Assembly: GCF_003054445.1 (NCBI RefSeq)
Contig: NC_042508.1
Location: 1,674,001 to 1,738,000 of the forward strand
Direction of reading: 5' to 3'
Source of the DNA: Pichia kudriavzevii
Lineage: Eukaryota > Ascomycota > Pichiomycetes > Pichiales > Pichiaceae
Length of the DNA: 64,000 nucleotides
Part shown: one piece after another, positions 11,160 to 19,699 of the stretch
Numbering within the stretch: position 1 is the stretch's first letter
How the letters are laid out: every line of letters begins with the position of its first letter
Made by a program: the position numbers and the translations under genes
The notes under the pieces: generated by a model
The model's database searches: none
The model's input: the letters and a program-made list of their open reading frames with translations, nothing else
Told to the model about the DNA's origin: nothing

Positions 11160-11588
11160 ATGTCTATTGCACAGACAATGGTCTATCTCTTGGGCCTTCT
11201 CTTAGTTATGATCTGCTCCGCCAATGCAAACACAGAGGCGTTTCTTCATCATTACCCCGGAGACAGAGTCCCTCCATCCCTTGAGGTGCACAACTTCAAC
11301 TTCAACTTCACCCAAGTGCAAACCCCCATCGTGCTACCGCTTGCTGTCTGTCCAGACCCCTCTCGTGCTACCGCGCGCTTTGTGCGTGTCTGCTGGTCCG
11401 CAGTCTACCCGGTCGACGTTGCTGTCCGCCCCGACAGCGTGCTACTCGCGCCCCACGCGTACCCGCGCGTCGCGCTCGACGCTGTTCCAGTGCATGTTTC
11501 GGCTAATGTGCCTGCGGATTTTGTGCCGCTTGCAGTGTACGTGGCTGCGGCGGCCGTGGTAGGCGGGTTATGCGCCGTCGCTGTTTAG
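11160..11588 (+). CDS. Small secretory-pathway membrane protein, possibly Pga1 (GPI mannosyltransferase II subunit)
   Basis: The 142-residue product has a hydrophobic signal peptide (about 1-24, ending SANA) followed by NTEAF, and a C-terminal Ala/Val-rich membrane segment (about 122-142). The signal peptide-NTE start, single C-terminal anchor and an RVCWSA motif near the middle recall Pga1, the ER-membrane partner of Gpi18 that adds the second mannose to GPI precursors. It is shorter than S. cerevisiae Pga1 (about 198 residues) and I cannot align it here, so the name is tentative. Base composition is unusual: the last two-thirds are strongly GC-rich with many GCG, CGC and GTG codons, unlike its AT-rich neighbours. 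Confidence 0.6.
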   Translation: MSIAQTMVYLLGLLLVMICSANANTEAFLHHYPGDRVPPSLEVHNFNFNFTQVQTPIVLPLAVCPDPSRATARFVRVCWSAVYPVDVAVRPDSVLLAPHAYPRVALDAVPVHVSANVPADFVPLAVYVAAAAVVGGLCAVAV

Positions 11589-11673
11589 AGGGCGTGGTGA
11601 GCGAGCATCGAGGGGGAGAGGAGGGGGAATTTTAATGGTGGTGTGCTACAAGATGGATGGAGTGGACATGGTG

Positions 11674-11719
11674 GACCCGTGGTGTGTGTGTATTTGTGTG
11701 TTTGTATGTGTGTATGCAT
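11674..11719. repeat. GT-rich microsatellite
   Basis: An imperfect (GT)n / GTAT-rich stretch lies in the 189-base gap between the PGA1-like gene and the zinc-finger gene, so it is within the promoter or leader of the latter. Confidence 0.6.
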
Positions 11720-11777
11720 CTAGTGGCAGCTACAGAGAGCAGATACCAGCTAGAACAACGTAGAGTGGGTATATGGA

Positions 11778-12725
11778 ATGTCAGAGAGCACCTCCTCTGT
11801 CGAGAGAGTGGCTCGTATAGACTGCGATCCACGGTTTCAGAGAGGTGAAGATGCAATCAAGGCTGTACAGGTGGAAAACAGAGACACCACAGCCCGAGAC
11901 GGTTTGGAAGACCAGTATGTCCGGCCGGGCGTTGGTGCCAGCACCAACGACAACGCTGATAACGACACCAATGACAATGACAACGCTGACAACGAGAACG
12001 CTGACAACACCCACATGCAACATACATCGGACTCTGCAAACTACTTCCTGCAAAAGGAAGACAGGATTCTCAACACAAACTCCGAGTGGCTCAATAATAT
12101 ATCGATACCTTTAGAACCAACCCACTCGTCCCACCCTTCCTCCCCAGCTGCTACTTCCCCCGCTATATCGAAACTCATTCACTCAATCAACAACCCCTTC
12201 CCATACGGAATTGTAAATAGTAACACCGTTGGCATTAGCAGTAGCACCAATAGCAACTATCGGACCACCAATTCCCCCTTTTCAAAGACAGTTTCGCATA
12301 CGGCACAAACTCCCACAACTACAGACATCATCTTGGACCAACCTCATGTCAGCTTCTCGCAGCAATACCACCAGAAACCGCCAAACAAGATCTTCATATG
12401 CCATTTCCCCGGCTGTCAGAAAACATTCTCCAGAAAGTTAAATTTCGTGTCCCACTACCAGTCAACACATGAACACCAGAAACCTTTCCAGTGTGAAACT
12501 TGTCACAAGGAATTTGCAAGACATAGTGACCGTCGAAGACACGAGAAATCACAACACTCCCAATCAAAGGATTACATATGTGCCGGTATTGCCGAAAATG
12601 GAATGCATTGGGGGTGTGGAAGAAAGTTCAAACGCAAAGACGGCTTGACTGCCCATTGGAAGAGCATCAGGGCAAGAAAGAAATGTTTTGCCAACATCCC
12701 CAATAGCAACCCACTACCAAAGTAA
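11778..12725 (+). CDS. C2H2 zinc-finger transcription factor, Crz1-type finger array
   Basis: The product has 315 residues. The N-terminal ~200 are low complexity (Asn/Asp/Thr/Ser-rich, with repeats of Asp-Asn). Three C-terminal fingers follow. Finger 1 starts CHFPGCQKTFSR (about 207-230), finger 2 CETCHKEFARHSDRRRHE (about 238-260), and finger 3 has the extended form CAGIAENGMHWGCGRKFKR (about 269-296) with a basic Lys/Arg tail. Finger 2 followed by an atypical third finger with WGCG.KF is the Crz1 signature, so it probably binds DNA as a calcineurin-responsive-type factor or a paralogue. I see no obvious PxIxIT calcineurin dock, and the protein is much shorter than S. cerevisiae Crz1 (678 residues), so a Crz1 paralogue is as likely as the orthologue. 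Confidence 0.75.
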   Translation: MSESTSSVERVARIDCDPRFQRGEDAIKAVQVENRDTTARDGLEDQYVRPGVGASTNDNADNDTNDNDNADNENADNTHMQHTSDSANYFLQKEDRILNTNSEWLNNISIPLEPTHSSHPSSPAATSPAISKLIHSINNPFPYGIVNSNTVGISSSTNSNYRTTNSPFSKTVSHTAQTPTTTDIILDQPHVSFSQQYHQKPPNKIFICHFPGCQKTFSRKLNFVSHYQSTHEHQKPFQCETCHKEFARHSDRRRHEKSQHSQSKDYICAGIAENGMHWGCGRKFKRKDGLTAHWKSIRARKKCFANIPNSNPLPK

Positions 12726-12775
12726 ATACAACCTCTTCGAAGGGATCCTGGCATCCTTCTCCCCTCCTCTTGTAA

Positions 12776-12817
12776 TATACATACATACATACATACATAT
12801 ATTTATATATATATATG
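12776..12817. repeat. (ATAC)n and (TA)n microsatellite
   Basis: About five ATAC units followed by an AT-alternating run lie directly behind the zinc-finger gene. The TATATA runs could also serve as a yeast 3'-end efficiency element. Confidence 0.7.
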
Positions 12818-12981
12818 AATATAGATATAAATAGTTTAATATTGATTAGCGTGTTATTTTCAGGAATTTCTCATTCCAAAACTCGCTTATGGATTACAAC
12901 TACTACTATAATGATGGAGATCAAACATTACCTTGTACACTCCTGTAATCAACCATATCTTGCCTTTTAGAGACAACTGCA

Positions 12982-13743
12982 ATGCTCAAATACATCTTAC
13001 TTGCCCTTTCACTACCCCTGACATGGGCTTCTAAATTCCAAGAGTACCCGCTCTCAGAATTGGACGTGTCCACCTACAAGCCATATTCAGCAGGCAATTC
13101 CATTCCCATAGAATGTATCAAGAGACAAATCGACAATGGAGAACACGTTTTCGATGACAAGGGAGAAATTGTCTATGCTCCGTTCATGTCGTGTCTGGAG
13201 TCCAATGCCCCATTGTCCCTGAAATACATGGAGGACTCTAACATTAAATGTACAGTCAAGTTCGAAGATGAGATCTTTCACCTCTTCCAATTGTATTTAC
13301 ATAAAGATGCTCCATTGACTTGCCGTTTCGAACTAAGACCAAATTCCCGTATTTACGTGCCTGTTGATTTCAGTTTCAGGGGAAACGTTCTAGAGTCGCA
13401 TTTCGACATCGATCCTAATGTCAACGTCCTGCTCCTCTCCAACAAGGATAATGAAATTGTGTCAGGTACGGCATTTTCATCTTCTGGAAATACAACAAAA
13501 GTTATTATTGGCCAAAATGTGCCTCTCAGCTTCAATATAAAATGGCTGAGTATCGGAAGGGACATTTATGACACAGAGAACAACCTCGTTGCTTATTGGT
13601 TACCTGCTCCAAATAATTCCCTATACTATATTTACGCAATTTCTGGCCTGATAGTTGGCATTGTCTTTACGTTTCTATTTTCATACAAAAGAATAGGCAA
13701 GAAAGTCGAAGCAGCTGGTGCTACATGGAATAAACTCGAATGA
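12982..13743 (+). CDS. Type I secretory membrane protein, Psg1 (YKL077W)-like
   Basis: The product has 253 residues. It has a cleavable-looking signal peptide (about 1-17), a lumenal domain with paired cysteines (ECIKRQIDNGEHVFDD and APFMSCLESNAPLSLKYMED), a single membrane segment (about 213-233) and a short basic cytosolic tail (YKRIGKKVEAAG). The IxCxxRxxDxGEH...PFxxC pattern and topology recall the S. cerevisiae YKL077W/Psg1 family, reported to stabilise the Pma1 proton pump in the Golgi. That link is from memory of the motif. It is convergent with UTP6, only 44 bases apart. Confidence 0.6.
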   Translation: MLKYILLALSLPLTWASKFQEYPLSELDVSTYKPYSAGNSIPIECIKRQIDNGEHVFDDKGEIVYAPFMSCLESNAPLSLKYMEDSNIKCTVKFEDEIFHLFQLYLHKDAPLTCRFELRPNSRIYVPVDFSFRGNVLESHFDIDPNVNVLLLSNKDNEIVSGTAFSSSGNTTKVIIGQNVPLSFNIKWLSIGRDIYDTENNLVAYWLPAPNNSLYYIYAISGLIVGIVFTFLFSYKRIGKKVEAAGATWNKLE

Positions 13744-13787
13744 TTAAAGACTTTGTTTTTGCTATCTACTACATACACTGTATAACT

Positions 13788-15041
13788 TTAAAGTTTTTTG
13801 ATCAGTAAACTCAATAACTGTTCAGTATCCCCTTCCGCAACTGAAAGGAACCTGTTACTGATATATTCAGCGTACGCCGGCTTGACCTCATTCTTGATTT
13901 TTTCATCCAGTGGTGATTTAGAATACCACGCTTGGTATAACTTGACATTTTGTTGTAATCCCGAAATGAAATCATCGTCTTTGATAGATAAGTATCTTAA
14001 AGGTAAGGTCAATTGTAGTAAAATACATGGAACATCGGTTGGGAATCTTGCATTCAAGTCTTTGATAATGTAGTCACACATATGGGTCCTCTCCAAAATA
14101 TCAAATCTATCAATAATTGATAATACGTTGTTGGCAATTCTGAAAACACAATTTCTTTTGTCTTGGGATTCCACCCTCTTAACCATAGTCGCAACGAAGA
14201 CATCGTAAATGGCCATCACTAAATCACCGCGTAGAACTGGATTGTCTTCGATACTTCCAAGTGTAGATACATTCATTTCTGGCAATTGGTTCAATTCATT
14301 GTTTATTTCGTTGTCATCAACTTCCAATTTGAGAATATCTTCATCTTCAATTTCCTCACCGTTTTCATCAACCTTCTTTCTCTTTCGTTCTTCTTCCTCC
14401 AAATCCTCACGTTGCTGACGCTCACTAACTAATTGTAATAATTTCCTCCTAGCGAGCAACTTACTCAAGTAGTTTAGTTCAAATTTGATAAATTCAGTCC
14501 ACACTCTCTCTTCTTCAATATTAAATCTAAGGCAACGTTTGAATAACGCTCTTGCTCCTTTCACATTCTTATTATATTCAAATTCCCATTTAGCTCCACT
14601 CAACCAAACGTCGACATTTCTGGGTTGTAAGGATAAGAGCTTGGAGTAAACATCATACACAACCTTAACACTCTCTTGACTTCTGGCATATTTCAGATAA
14701 CCAGCCCACAGTTCCATATTACTTGGATATTTATTGGTTCCTCTTTGGAAAATAAATAAAATCCTCTGTGAAATCGACCATGTACTAATACTTGGCATTT
14801 TATCCATAACTTCCTTCATACGCTCAGCACGCTTCTTTCTTAGCCTGTCAACATTTTTCTCAAATTTCACATATGCAAGGAAATCACGAGGTTTTGACCC
14901 ACGTCCTGCAATTCTGTGTTCAAAATCAGTTCTACGACGAACAATCATACTGATTTCTTTTTTGCTAAATAGACCCTTCTTCTCAAGGTCTTCAAGCTCA
15001 GGAATAGACCTTTCAATTGCATATCTTGCCTTGTCTGACAT
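13788..15041 (-). CDS. UTP6: Utp6-like U3 snoRNP / SSU processome protein
   Basis: The product has 417 residues, near the family length (S. cerevisiae 440). The N-terminus matches Utp6 closely (IPELEDLEKKGLF and RRRTDFEHRI), and half-a-TPR (HAT) repeats follow with W..Y and R..F pairs (AGYLKYARSQ, WEFEYNKNVKGARALFKRCL, WTEFIKFELNYLSKL). Utp6 sits in the UtpB subcomplex of the small-subunit processome and is needed for 18S rRNA processing in the nucleolus. An acidic/basic loop near 215-245 varies between species. Its upstream region carries two RRPE-like boxes and a PAC-like core, as expected of ribosome-biogenesis genes. Confidence 0.9.
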   Translation of the reverse strand: MSDKARYAIERSIPELEDLEKKGLFSKKEISMIVRRRTDFEHRIAGRGSKPRDFLAYVKFEKNVDRLRKKRAERMKEVMDKMPSISTWSISQRILFIFQRGTNKYPSNMELWAGYLKYARSQESVKVVYDVYSKLLSLQPRNVDVWLSGAKWEFEYNKNVKGARALFKRCLRFNIEEERVWTEFIKFELNYLSKLLARRKLLQLVSERQQREDLEEEERKRKKVDENGEEIEDEDILKLEVDDNEINNELNQLPEMNVSTLGSIEDNPVLRGDLVMAIYDVFVATMVKRVESQDKRNCVFRIANNVLSIIDRFDILERTHMCDYIIKDLNARFPTDVPCILLQLTLPLRYLSIKDDDFISGLQQNVKLYQAWYSKSPLDEKIKNEVKPAYAEYISNRFLSVAEGDTEQLLSLLIKKL

Positions 15042-15368
15042 TATTTGGTTCTATGTGTAGCTATGGAAAAGATTTCATTTAAGCAATAGATTTTATAATG
15101 AAAAATTTATATCGAAAAATTTAATAATCATGTCCTCATCCCTCAAATTTACAAAAAAAAATTCATCACTCCTTTCATGCCAAAAAACGTTGCCGCTTTC
15201 AGCCACACACTATTACGTGGTTATAGCTTTTGGTTTTAATACTACAATGTATAAATTACAAATATATAATACACGGCGAAGGATGGTATAAAAAAACGGG
15301 AGCTTCCCCCCCATATCCCTTCACTCTTTATCCTGTGTTTTTTTTCCCATTGTTCACCTTTCTCCTTT
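15042..15368. other. Promoter of UTP6 and 3' flank of ADA2
   Basis: It is AT-rich near UTP6, with the ribosome-biogenesis motifs listed separately, and pyrimidine-rich next to ADA2 (15300-15368). I see no coding sequence. Confidence 0.6.
15099..15140 (-). promoter_or_regulatory. Two RRPE-like boxes plus PAC-like core upstream of UTP6
   Basis: GAAAAATTT occurs twice (15100-15108 and 15114-15122) and GATGAG on the minus strand at 15135-15140, about 60-100 bases before the UTP6 ATG. RRPE (GAAAAATTTT) and PAC (GCGATGAGMT) are the known paired elements of yeast ribosome-biogenesis promoters, bound by Stb3 and Dot6/Tod6. The PAC match is only the core. Confidence 0.5.
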
Positions 15369-16676
15369 TCAATTGGAGAGTTGACACCAGTTTTGCTTGA
15401 CGAAATAATCGTAGATTTTGGATGCCTTCTTTTCTTCCAACTTGATTAATGAATTACATTTTTCAATGTTCAGCCTGCCATTATTCTTCAAGATCTCAGT
15501 GAATATCAATTCCTTAATACAAATAAATGGCTTTGGATATATTCGAAGCTCTTCGCACAATGATTTTTCAGCGTCTGATAATAAATGAAAATCCGGAGCA
15601 TCTGAAATATCCAAAGGATCATTGTTTGAACCTTTAATTTTCCTCATTTTAATATCAGACGGACTTGATATTCTTGAGGTTGATCTAACAGAATTTAATG
15701 TATGTCTTTCCTTAGTAATTGCACCAGAAGAAGAAACACCACCTAGCTTTGAAATTCTTGAGACTTTCTCTCTTTCATATTGTTCACCTTCTTCTAATGT
15801 TAAAATACCATTCTTCCTCCAATTTTGTAATTGATTGATTCTATTCCGAATTTTGAATTCTTTCAAAATGTCATCTGAGAATTCCTGAAAATCGTTGCTA
15901 CTCATGATCCTAGCAAATGGTTTTATTTTATTATACAACTCCTTTTCCTCTTTTGAACGTTTCTTGTCAATGGCGTTATTGGTCTTGTAATCCAACAAAT
16001 TGTCGTTGATCATCAATCTCTTTCTCTCTGCTCTTAAAGTTAGCTTTTCATTATAGATATGCAGGATTAGCAATTTCAATTGAATGTCCTCTTCACTTTC
16101 ATCTGGCTCGAAAACCATGTCTTGCACAACTTTCTCAGCTTCATCTTCGGCTTCTTCTTCAAATTCCAACCTACCAGGCATATAACGCTGGATATGAGAA
16201 CACAAAGGTTGAGAAGTTAGCAACTTTTTTGGAGGAGGTAGCTCAAGTTTTTTACGATCTTCAAAACGTCTCTTTCTATTACCTAGAAATTGGGAAACGG
16301 TTACGTCCGGGAATTTCTTATTCAGGTCAGGTATCGGATAATATGGAGAATTTAGATAAATTTCTTCATAGTGCTTCCCAACTTCATCCTTAGATCTACC
16401 TTCGATAAAGTCAGCAATATCTTGCCAATTACCCAGTCCTAAAGTCTCACATCCTTCAATTAATAACAACTCCTCATCTGCTCCCCAATCTTCATCAAAA
16501 ATTGGATATTGATGTTGTTCAATAACCCTATAATCGTGCCATGGCTTATGCTGGCCCGATGATTTCCCCGATGAAAAACATGGAACACACAAATCGTAAT
16601 CGGTGCATTCGGCACAACTGATACGTATACGCCTGGTACAATCCGACGAACAAACATCACAATGAAATTTACCCAT
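15369..16676 (-). CDS. ADA2: Ada2 transcriptional adaptor of SAGA/ADA
   Basis: From the ATG at 16676 the product has 435 residues (S. cerevisiae 434); the frame continues upstream only through a GTG. Domains: an N-terminal ZZ zinc finger (FHCDVC.SDC, ISCAEC, YDLCVPCF), a SANT domain (about 60-110, DEELLLIEGCETLGLGNWQD), and a C-terminal SWIRM domain (about 355-435) ending KIYDYFVKQNWCQ. Ada2 holds Gcn5 and Ada3 together in the histone-acetylation module and increases Gcn5 activity on nucleosomes. ACGCGT (16691-16696) lies only 15 bases upstream of the start and is probably in the leader. Confidence 0.95.
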   Translation of the reverse strand: MGKFHCDVCSSDCTRRIRISCAECTDYDLCVPCFSSGKSSGQHKPWHDYRVIEQHQYPIFDEDWGADEELLLIEGCETLGLGNWQDIADFIEGRSKDEVGKHYEEIYLNSPYYPIPDLNKKFPDVTVSQFLGNRKRRFEDRKKLELPPPKKLLTSQPLCSHIQRYMPGRLEFEEEAEDEAEKVVQDMVFEPDESEEDIQLKLLILHIYNEKLTLRAERKRLMINDNLLDYKTNNAIDKKRSKEEKELYNKIKPFARIMSSNDFQEFSDDILKEFKIRNRINQLQNWRKNGILTLEEGEQYEREKVSRISKLGGVSSSGAITKERHTLNSVRSTSRISSPSDIKMRKIKGSNNDPLDISDAPDFHLLSDAEKSLCEELRIYPKPFICIKELIFTEILKNNGRLNIEKCNSLIKLEEKKASKIYDYFVKQNWCQLSN

Positions 16677-17407
16677 GTTTGATATAATCGACGCGTCGGT
16701 TCGAGACCTCACTTAACAACTTATTTTTCAATTTAATTTTAAGCCTCTATATACTATTGCTTGGCCTGGTGAATAATAAAATGGCAGGTTAGTCGATAGA
16801 GTGGCAGGCCAATGGGGAAGTTGAGCTGTGTACACAGTATACGCTGCACAAAACAGTAATCTAATAAGTGCTGTTTGTATGTAGACTGCGTGGTACACGT
16901 TCTATAGACACTCCGTACCCCTTACTTAACCCTTTCAATGCTTTAATTGCTCAATATCTTCTTTTTCTCACTTGAATTTGTTGATTTTTCTAAAACATTT
17001 TCTTTTTTGGCCACAAAAACGTGTCCCAAAAGGGAAGCAAGAAGGGTATAGAAAACCAAATCACGTGCAACATTTAAGGGTTGAGCTGATAAGTCTGCTT
17101 AACTTTTTGTTTATTTCCCATAAACTTTTCGCTCCAAAAATGCCATTTTTTTTGGCCTCTTTCTAGATATCTCCCACCAGAAAATGTTGTGCGGCGTGGA
17201 ATACCGCAGTCACAGTGGCTTTTGCGCGTCCCCTTCCGTTGACGAGGTTTCCCTCTCCTCCATTCTGAGACTGTGTGGATGTGGGTGTGCGTAGTGAGTA
17301 CTATGAAATTTAGTAAAAATGATGAAAATTGTACTGAGTCTTGAAGGTTGTCAAAGTAACTGTCCCTTATTCTGATATATTTCACTAGACATCTATAATC
17401 TTTAAAA
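16677..17407. other. Divergent promoter region, ADA2 / RPS17
   Basis: The right half is the RPS17 promoter. It holds the CACGTG...GGGTTG composite box (17062-17083), a T-rich tract around 17100-17160 and a CT-rich stretch at 17240-17265. I see no convincing coding sequence. Confidence 0.55.
17062..17083 (+). promoter_or_regulatory. Cbf1 + Tbf1-like composite box of RPS17
   Basis: TCACGTGC contains the Cbf1 E-box CACGTG (17062-17067). Ten bases later comes GGGTTG (17078-17083), preceded by A to give AGGGTT, which fits the Tbf1 half-site. The E-box ends 341 bases before the RPS17 ATG. RPS18 has the same two boxes with the same 10-base gap at almost the same distance. Confidence 0.65.
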
Positions 17408-18148
17408 ATGGTATGTACATGAGAAGCACACAGTCAACCGAGAAAATATGAATGGAGAGATCTCTTCACCCACCAAAGTTTATTATTGAAGAATTGTCGT
17501 TCAGAGAACTACAGAGAAAAAAAAATAGCAGATGAATCGGTGTAAATAGATTTGGCTCAAGTGATGATATGGTGTTGATAGGCAGCAATTTTGCATGAGG
17601 AATATTTATACTACGTTAGCTGAAACAAACTGCATATTCTTCAAGATATAATGGCAGTGGACTGCATCTCTAAATTCAAATACAAAAAACTATTTTATGT
17701 TCATTTTACTAACATTTACACGTGCTAACAATTTGAATTATTACAGGGTAGAGTTAGAACTAAGACCGTCAAGAGAGCCTCCAAGGTTTTAATTGAAAAG
17801 TACTATCCAAAGTTAACTCAAGACTTTGAAACCAACAAGAGATTAACCTCTGAAATTGCAGAAATTCAATCCAAGAGATTAAGAAACAAGATTGCTGGTT
17901 ACACTACCCACTTAATGAAGAGAATTCAAAAGGGTCCAGTTAGAGGTATTTCTTTCAAGTTACAAGAAGAGGAAAGAGAAAGAAAGGATCAATACGTTCC
18001 AAAGGTTTCTGCTTTAGACTTAGAAAAGAACAAGGGTGCTTTATACGTCGACGAAGATACCGATGCTATGATCAAGTCTTTAGGTTTCAAGGTCCCAACC
18101 AACATTGTTGCTGTCTCCTCTGGTGCTCAAAGAAGATACAGAAAGTAA
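17408..18148 (+). CDS. RPS17: 40S ribosomal protein eS17 (spliced)
   Basis: Exon 1 is only the ATG at 17408-17410; it is followed at once by a GTATGT donor. Exon 2 runs 17747-18148 and begins [20 protein letters not shown]. Joined, the product has 134 residues (S. cerevisiae 136) and matches eS17 throughout, ending QRRYRK. The protein is a structural component of the small ribosomal subunit. Codon use is strongly biased to the highly expressed yeast set (TTA, AGA, AAG, GGT), unlike neighbouring genes. The upstream region has the Cbf1/Tbf1-like composite box. Confidence 0.95.
17411..17746 (+). other. RPS17 intron (336 bases)
   Basis: The donor GTATGT is at 17411, the canonical branch sequence TACTAAC at 17707-17713 and the acceptor ACAG ends at 17746, giving 33 bases from branch box to acceptor. 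The phase is 0, right after the start codon. Confidence 0.93.
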
Positions 18149-18296
18149 GGGATTTGTATATTTTCTTTCCTCTGTTTAAAATATCATTAATTTAAATATT
18201 AATAAAATCAGAAATTTCAAAATAAATTAACATCAATATATCTTCAGGCGAATAACCGGGTTCAAATAGTTGTAGCAATGTGATAGATAAACCACT

Positions 18297-19313
18297 TCAC
18301 TGGTCAACCTCTGTTACTATTCTTTCACAGTATTCTTTCAAAATTTCGCTGCGTTTATGTATCTCCTCTCCATATTTTTCTAGGTTCAAAGCAAATGTAT
18401 CTAAGCTTTTCCTCAAGAAATGGATTCTCCTATCAAACTTTAGTCTAGCTAAAATAACTTTTTTGGTCAATACGTCGTATTCCTTCGCAAATCGACCACT
18501 TTCTTCACACCATTGATCGAAATTCATGTGTATATAGTCAAGGAATTGCCTCTCATTTTCGTCTAGTGACTCGTTTCTATCTTTTTTACCTAGGATATCA
18601 TAGTAAACTGAATCTTCCCCCTCCATATACTCGTATATTGGCTTCTCGTCAATTATATACGGTAAAGGTGTTTGGATTAGACCTGCTTCTTCTTTATCAG
18701 AATTTTCATCAGACCCATTTATTGCATCCATTGAATCAACTTCTCTAGCTGCTTTAGGTAAAGGCCTTTTGTTATTCACACTGCCCCTCCCACCTTCAAA
18801 CTTCCTCTTCTTCGGTGCCTTGTGACTATCTTTTGCTTTCTTACTAACACAAGGAGACGAAAAAAAGCTAGAATTTTCTTCACTTTCCGTACCTGGCAAA
18901 TCTATTCTAACATCTTTACTTTTGTCCCGATGTAGAATGTTTTCATGTTGTTTTTGAAAAGTAATGTTGGTAGCAGCCGTATCAACACGGCTGTCAAAAG
19001 GGCTTGAAAATTTAGAACTTTCATCATCTCTGTTGATCTCTTCTTGCCCTTCTTTAGTTTGAATATCAGGAATTTCCAGTATGTAGTCAATTAGTTTTTT
19101 CTTTTCTTTTTCGGTCTTAGAAATTGCTGGAAAACACGGAGACACTTGACCATTGTCATTTTCATTTTCTATTTTGCCTTTGGCAGTCTTCGGTGTGCTA
19201 TTACTCATTGTTGAATTTAAAATAAATTCATCTTTAGTATTGTTTTTGCTGTGTACAACTCCATCTCGTTTGCTATCGTCTTCCTTTCCCTTTATTTCAT
19301 TTACAGTATCCAT
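18297..19313 (-). CDS. Unassigned protein with Ecm11-like C-terminal domain
   Basis: I chose the ATG at 19313 (338 residues); the frame runs further upstream only through a TTG. The first ~220 residues are charged and disordered, with a Lys/Arg-rich patch (KAPKKRKFEGGRG). The C-terminal ~110 residues look folded and helical: a block starting ENERQFLDYIHMNFDQWCEE, then FAKEYDVLTKKVILARLKFD and FLRKSLDTFALNLEKYGEE. A W..SG..F + R/F helix pattern resembles the C-terminal region of Ecm11, a SUMO-modified synaptonemal-complex protein of meiosis. That resemblance is from memory and not secure; a chromatin or kinetochore coiled-coil protein is possible. It is convergent with RPS17. Confidence 0.6.
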   Translation of the reverse strand: MDTVNEIKGKEDDSKRDGVVHSKNNTKDEFILNSTMSNSTPKTAKGKIENENDNGQVSPCFPAISKTEKEKKKLIDYILEIPDIQTKEGQEEINRDDESSKFSSPFDSRVDTAATNITFQKQHENILHRDKSKDVRIDLPGTESEENSSFFSSPCVSKKAKDSHKAPKKRKFEGGRGSVNNKRPLPKAAREVDSMDAINGSDENSDKEEAGLIQTPLPYIIDEKPIYEYMEGEDSVYYDILGKKDRNESLDENERQFLDYIHMNFDQWCEESGRFAKEYDVLTKKVILARLKFDRRIHFLRKSLDTFALNLEKYGEEIHKRSEILKEYCERIVTEVDQ

Positions 19314-19699
19314 AGTTTGTATACGATTACTCTCACAAGTATGAGCGGCACAGTATAGTAAAGGTAGCAAAAAAAGCAACTGTTTTGCCCCTTGCTATCT
19401 AATATGTGCCACTAGGTTTCCCTTTTTTCCTATATTTTGTTGAGCCCTCTCACCTTGTTGTAGATCTTCTATGGTTACCACAAATTTGTTGGACTTTCGA
19501 ATTCTGAAGAGGGGTGTAAGCGTTTCCTGGCTTCACCAAGTTTCTGATCATGCTTTATAAGAGATGCCATACTAAATGAGTCTTCTGTTTGCATACGTCT
19601 CCGAACTACCCGTGCTGTTTACGTTTGTTTTTGTTGAACAACTTCAGTACAACGGAATTACTTTTATTACATGTTATTTTATAAACTAGGTTTTATTAG
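19314..19699. other. Promoter of the Ecm11-like gene and 3' flank of APE2
   Basis: A 386-base, moderately AT-rich gap. I looked for a meiotic URS1 core (GCCGCC) because of the Ecm11 resemblance and saw none. No coding sequence is evident. Confidence 0.5.

Noticed and set aside
16698-16708. Perfect tRNA B-box-like sequence GGTTCGAGACC upstream of ADA2
   Set aside because: No T-stem complementarity, no A-box at the right distance and no cloverleaf; it sits in the ADA2 leader.
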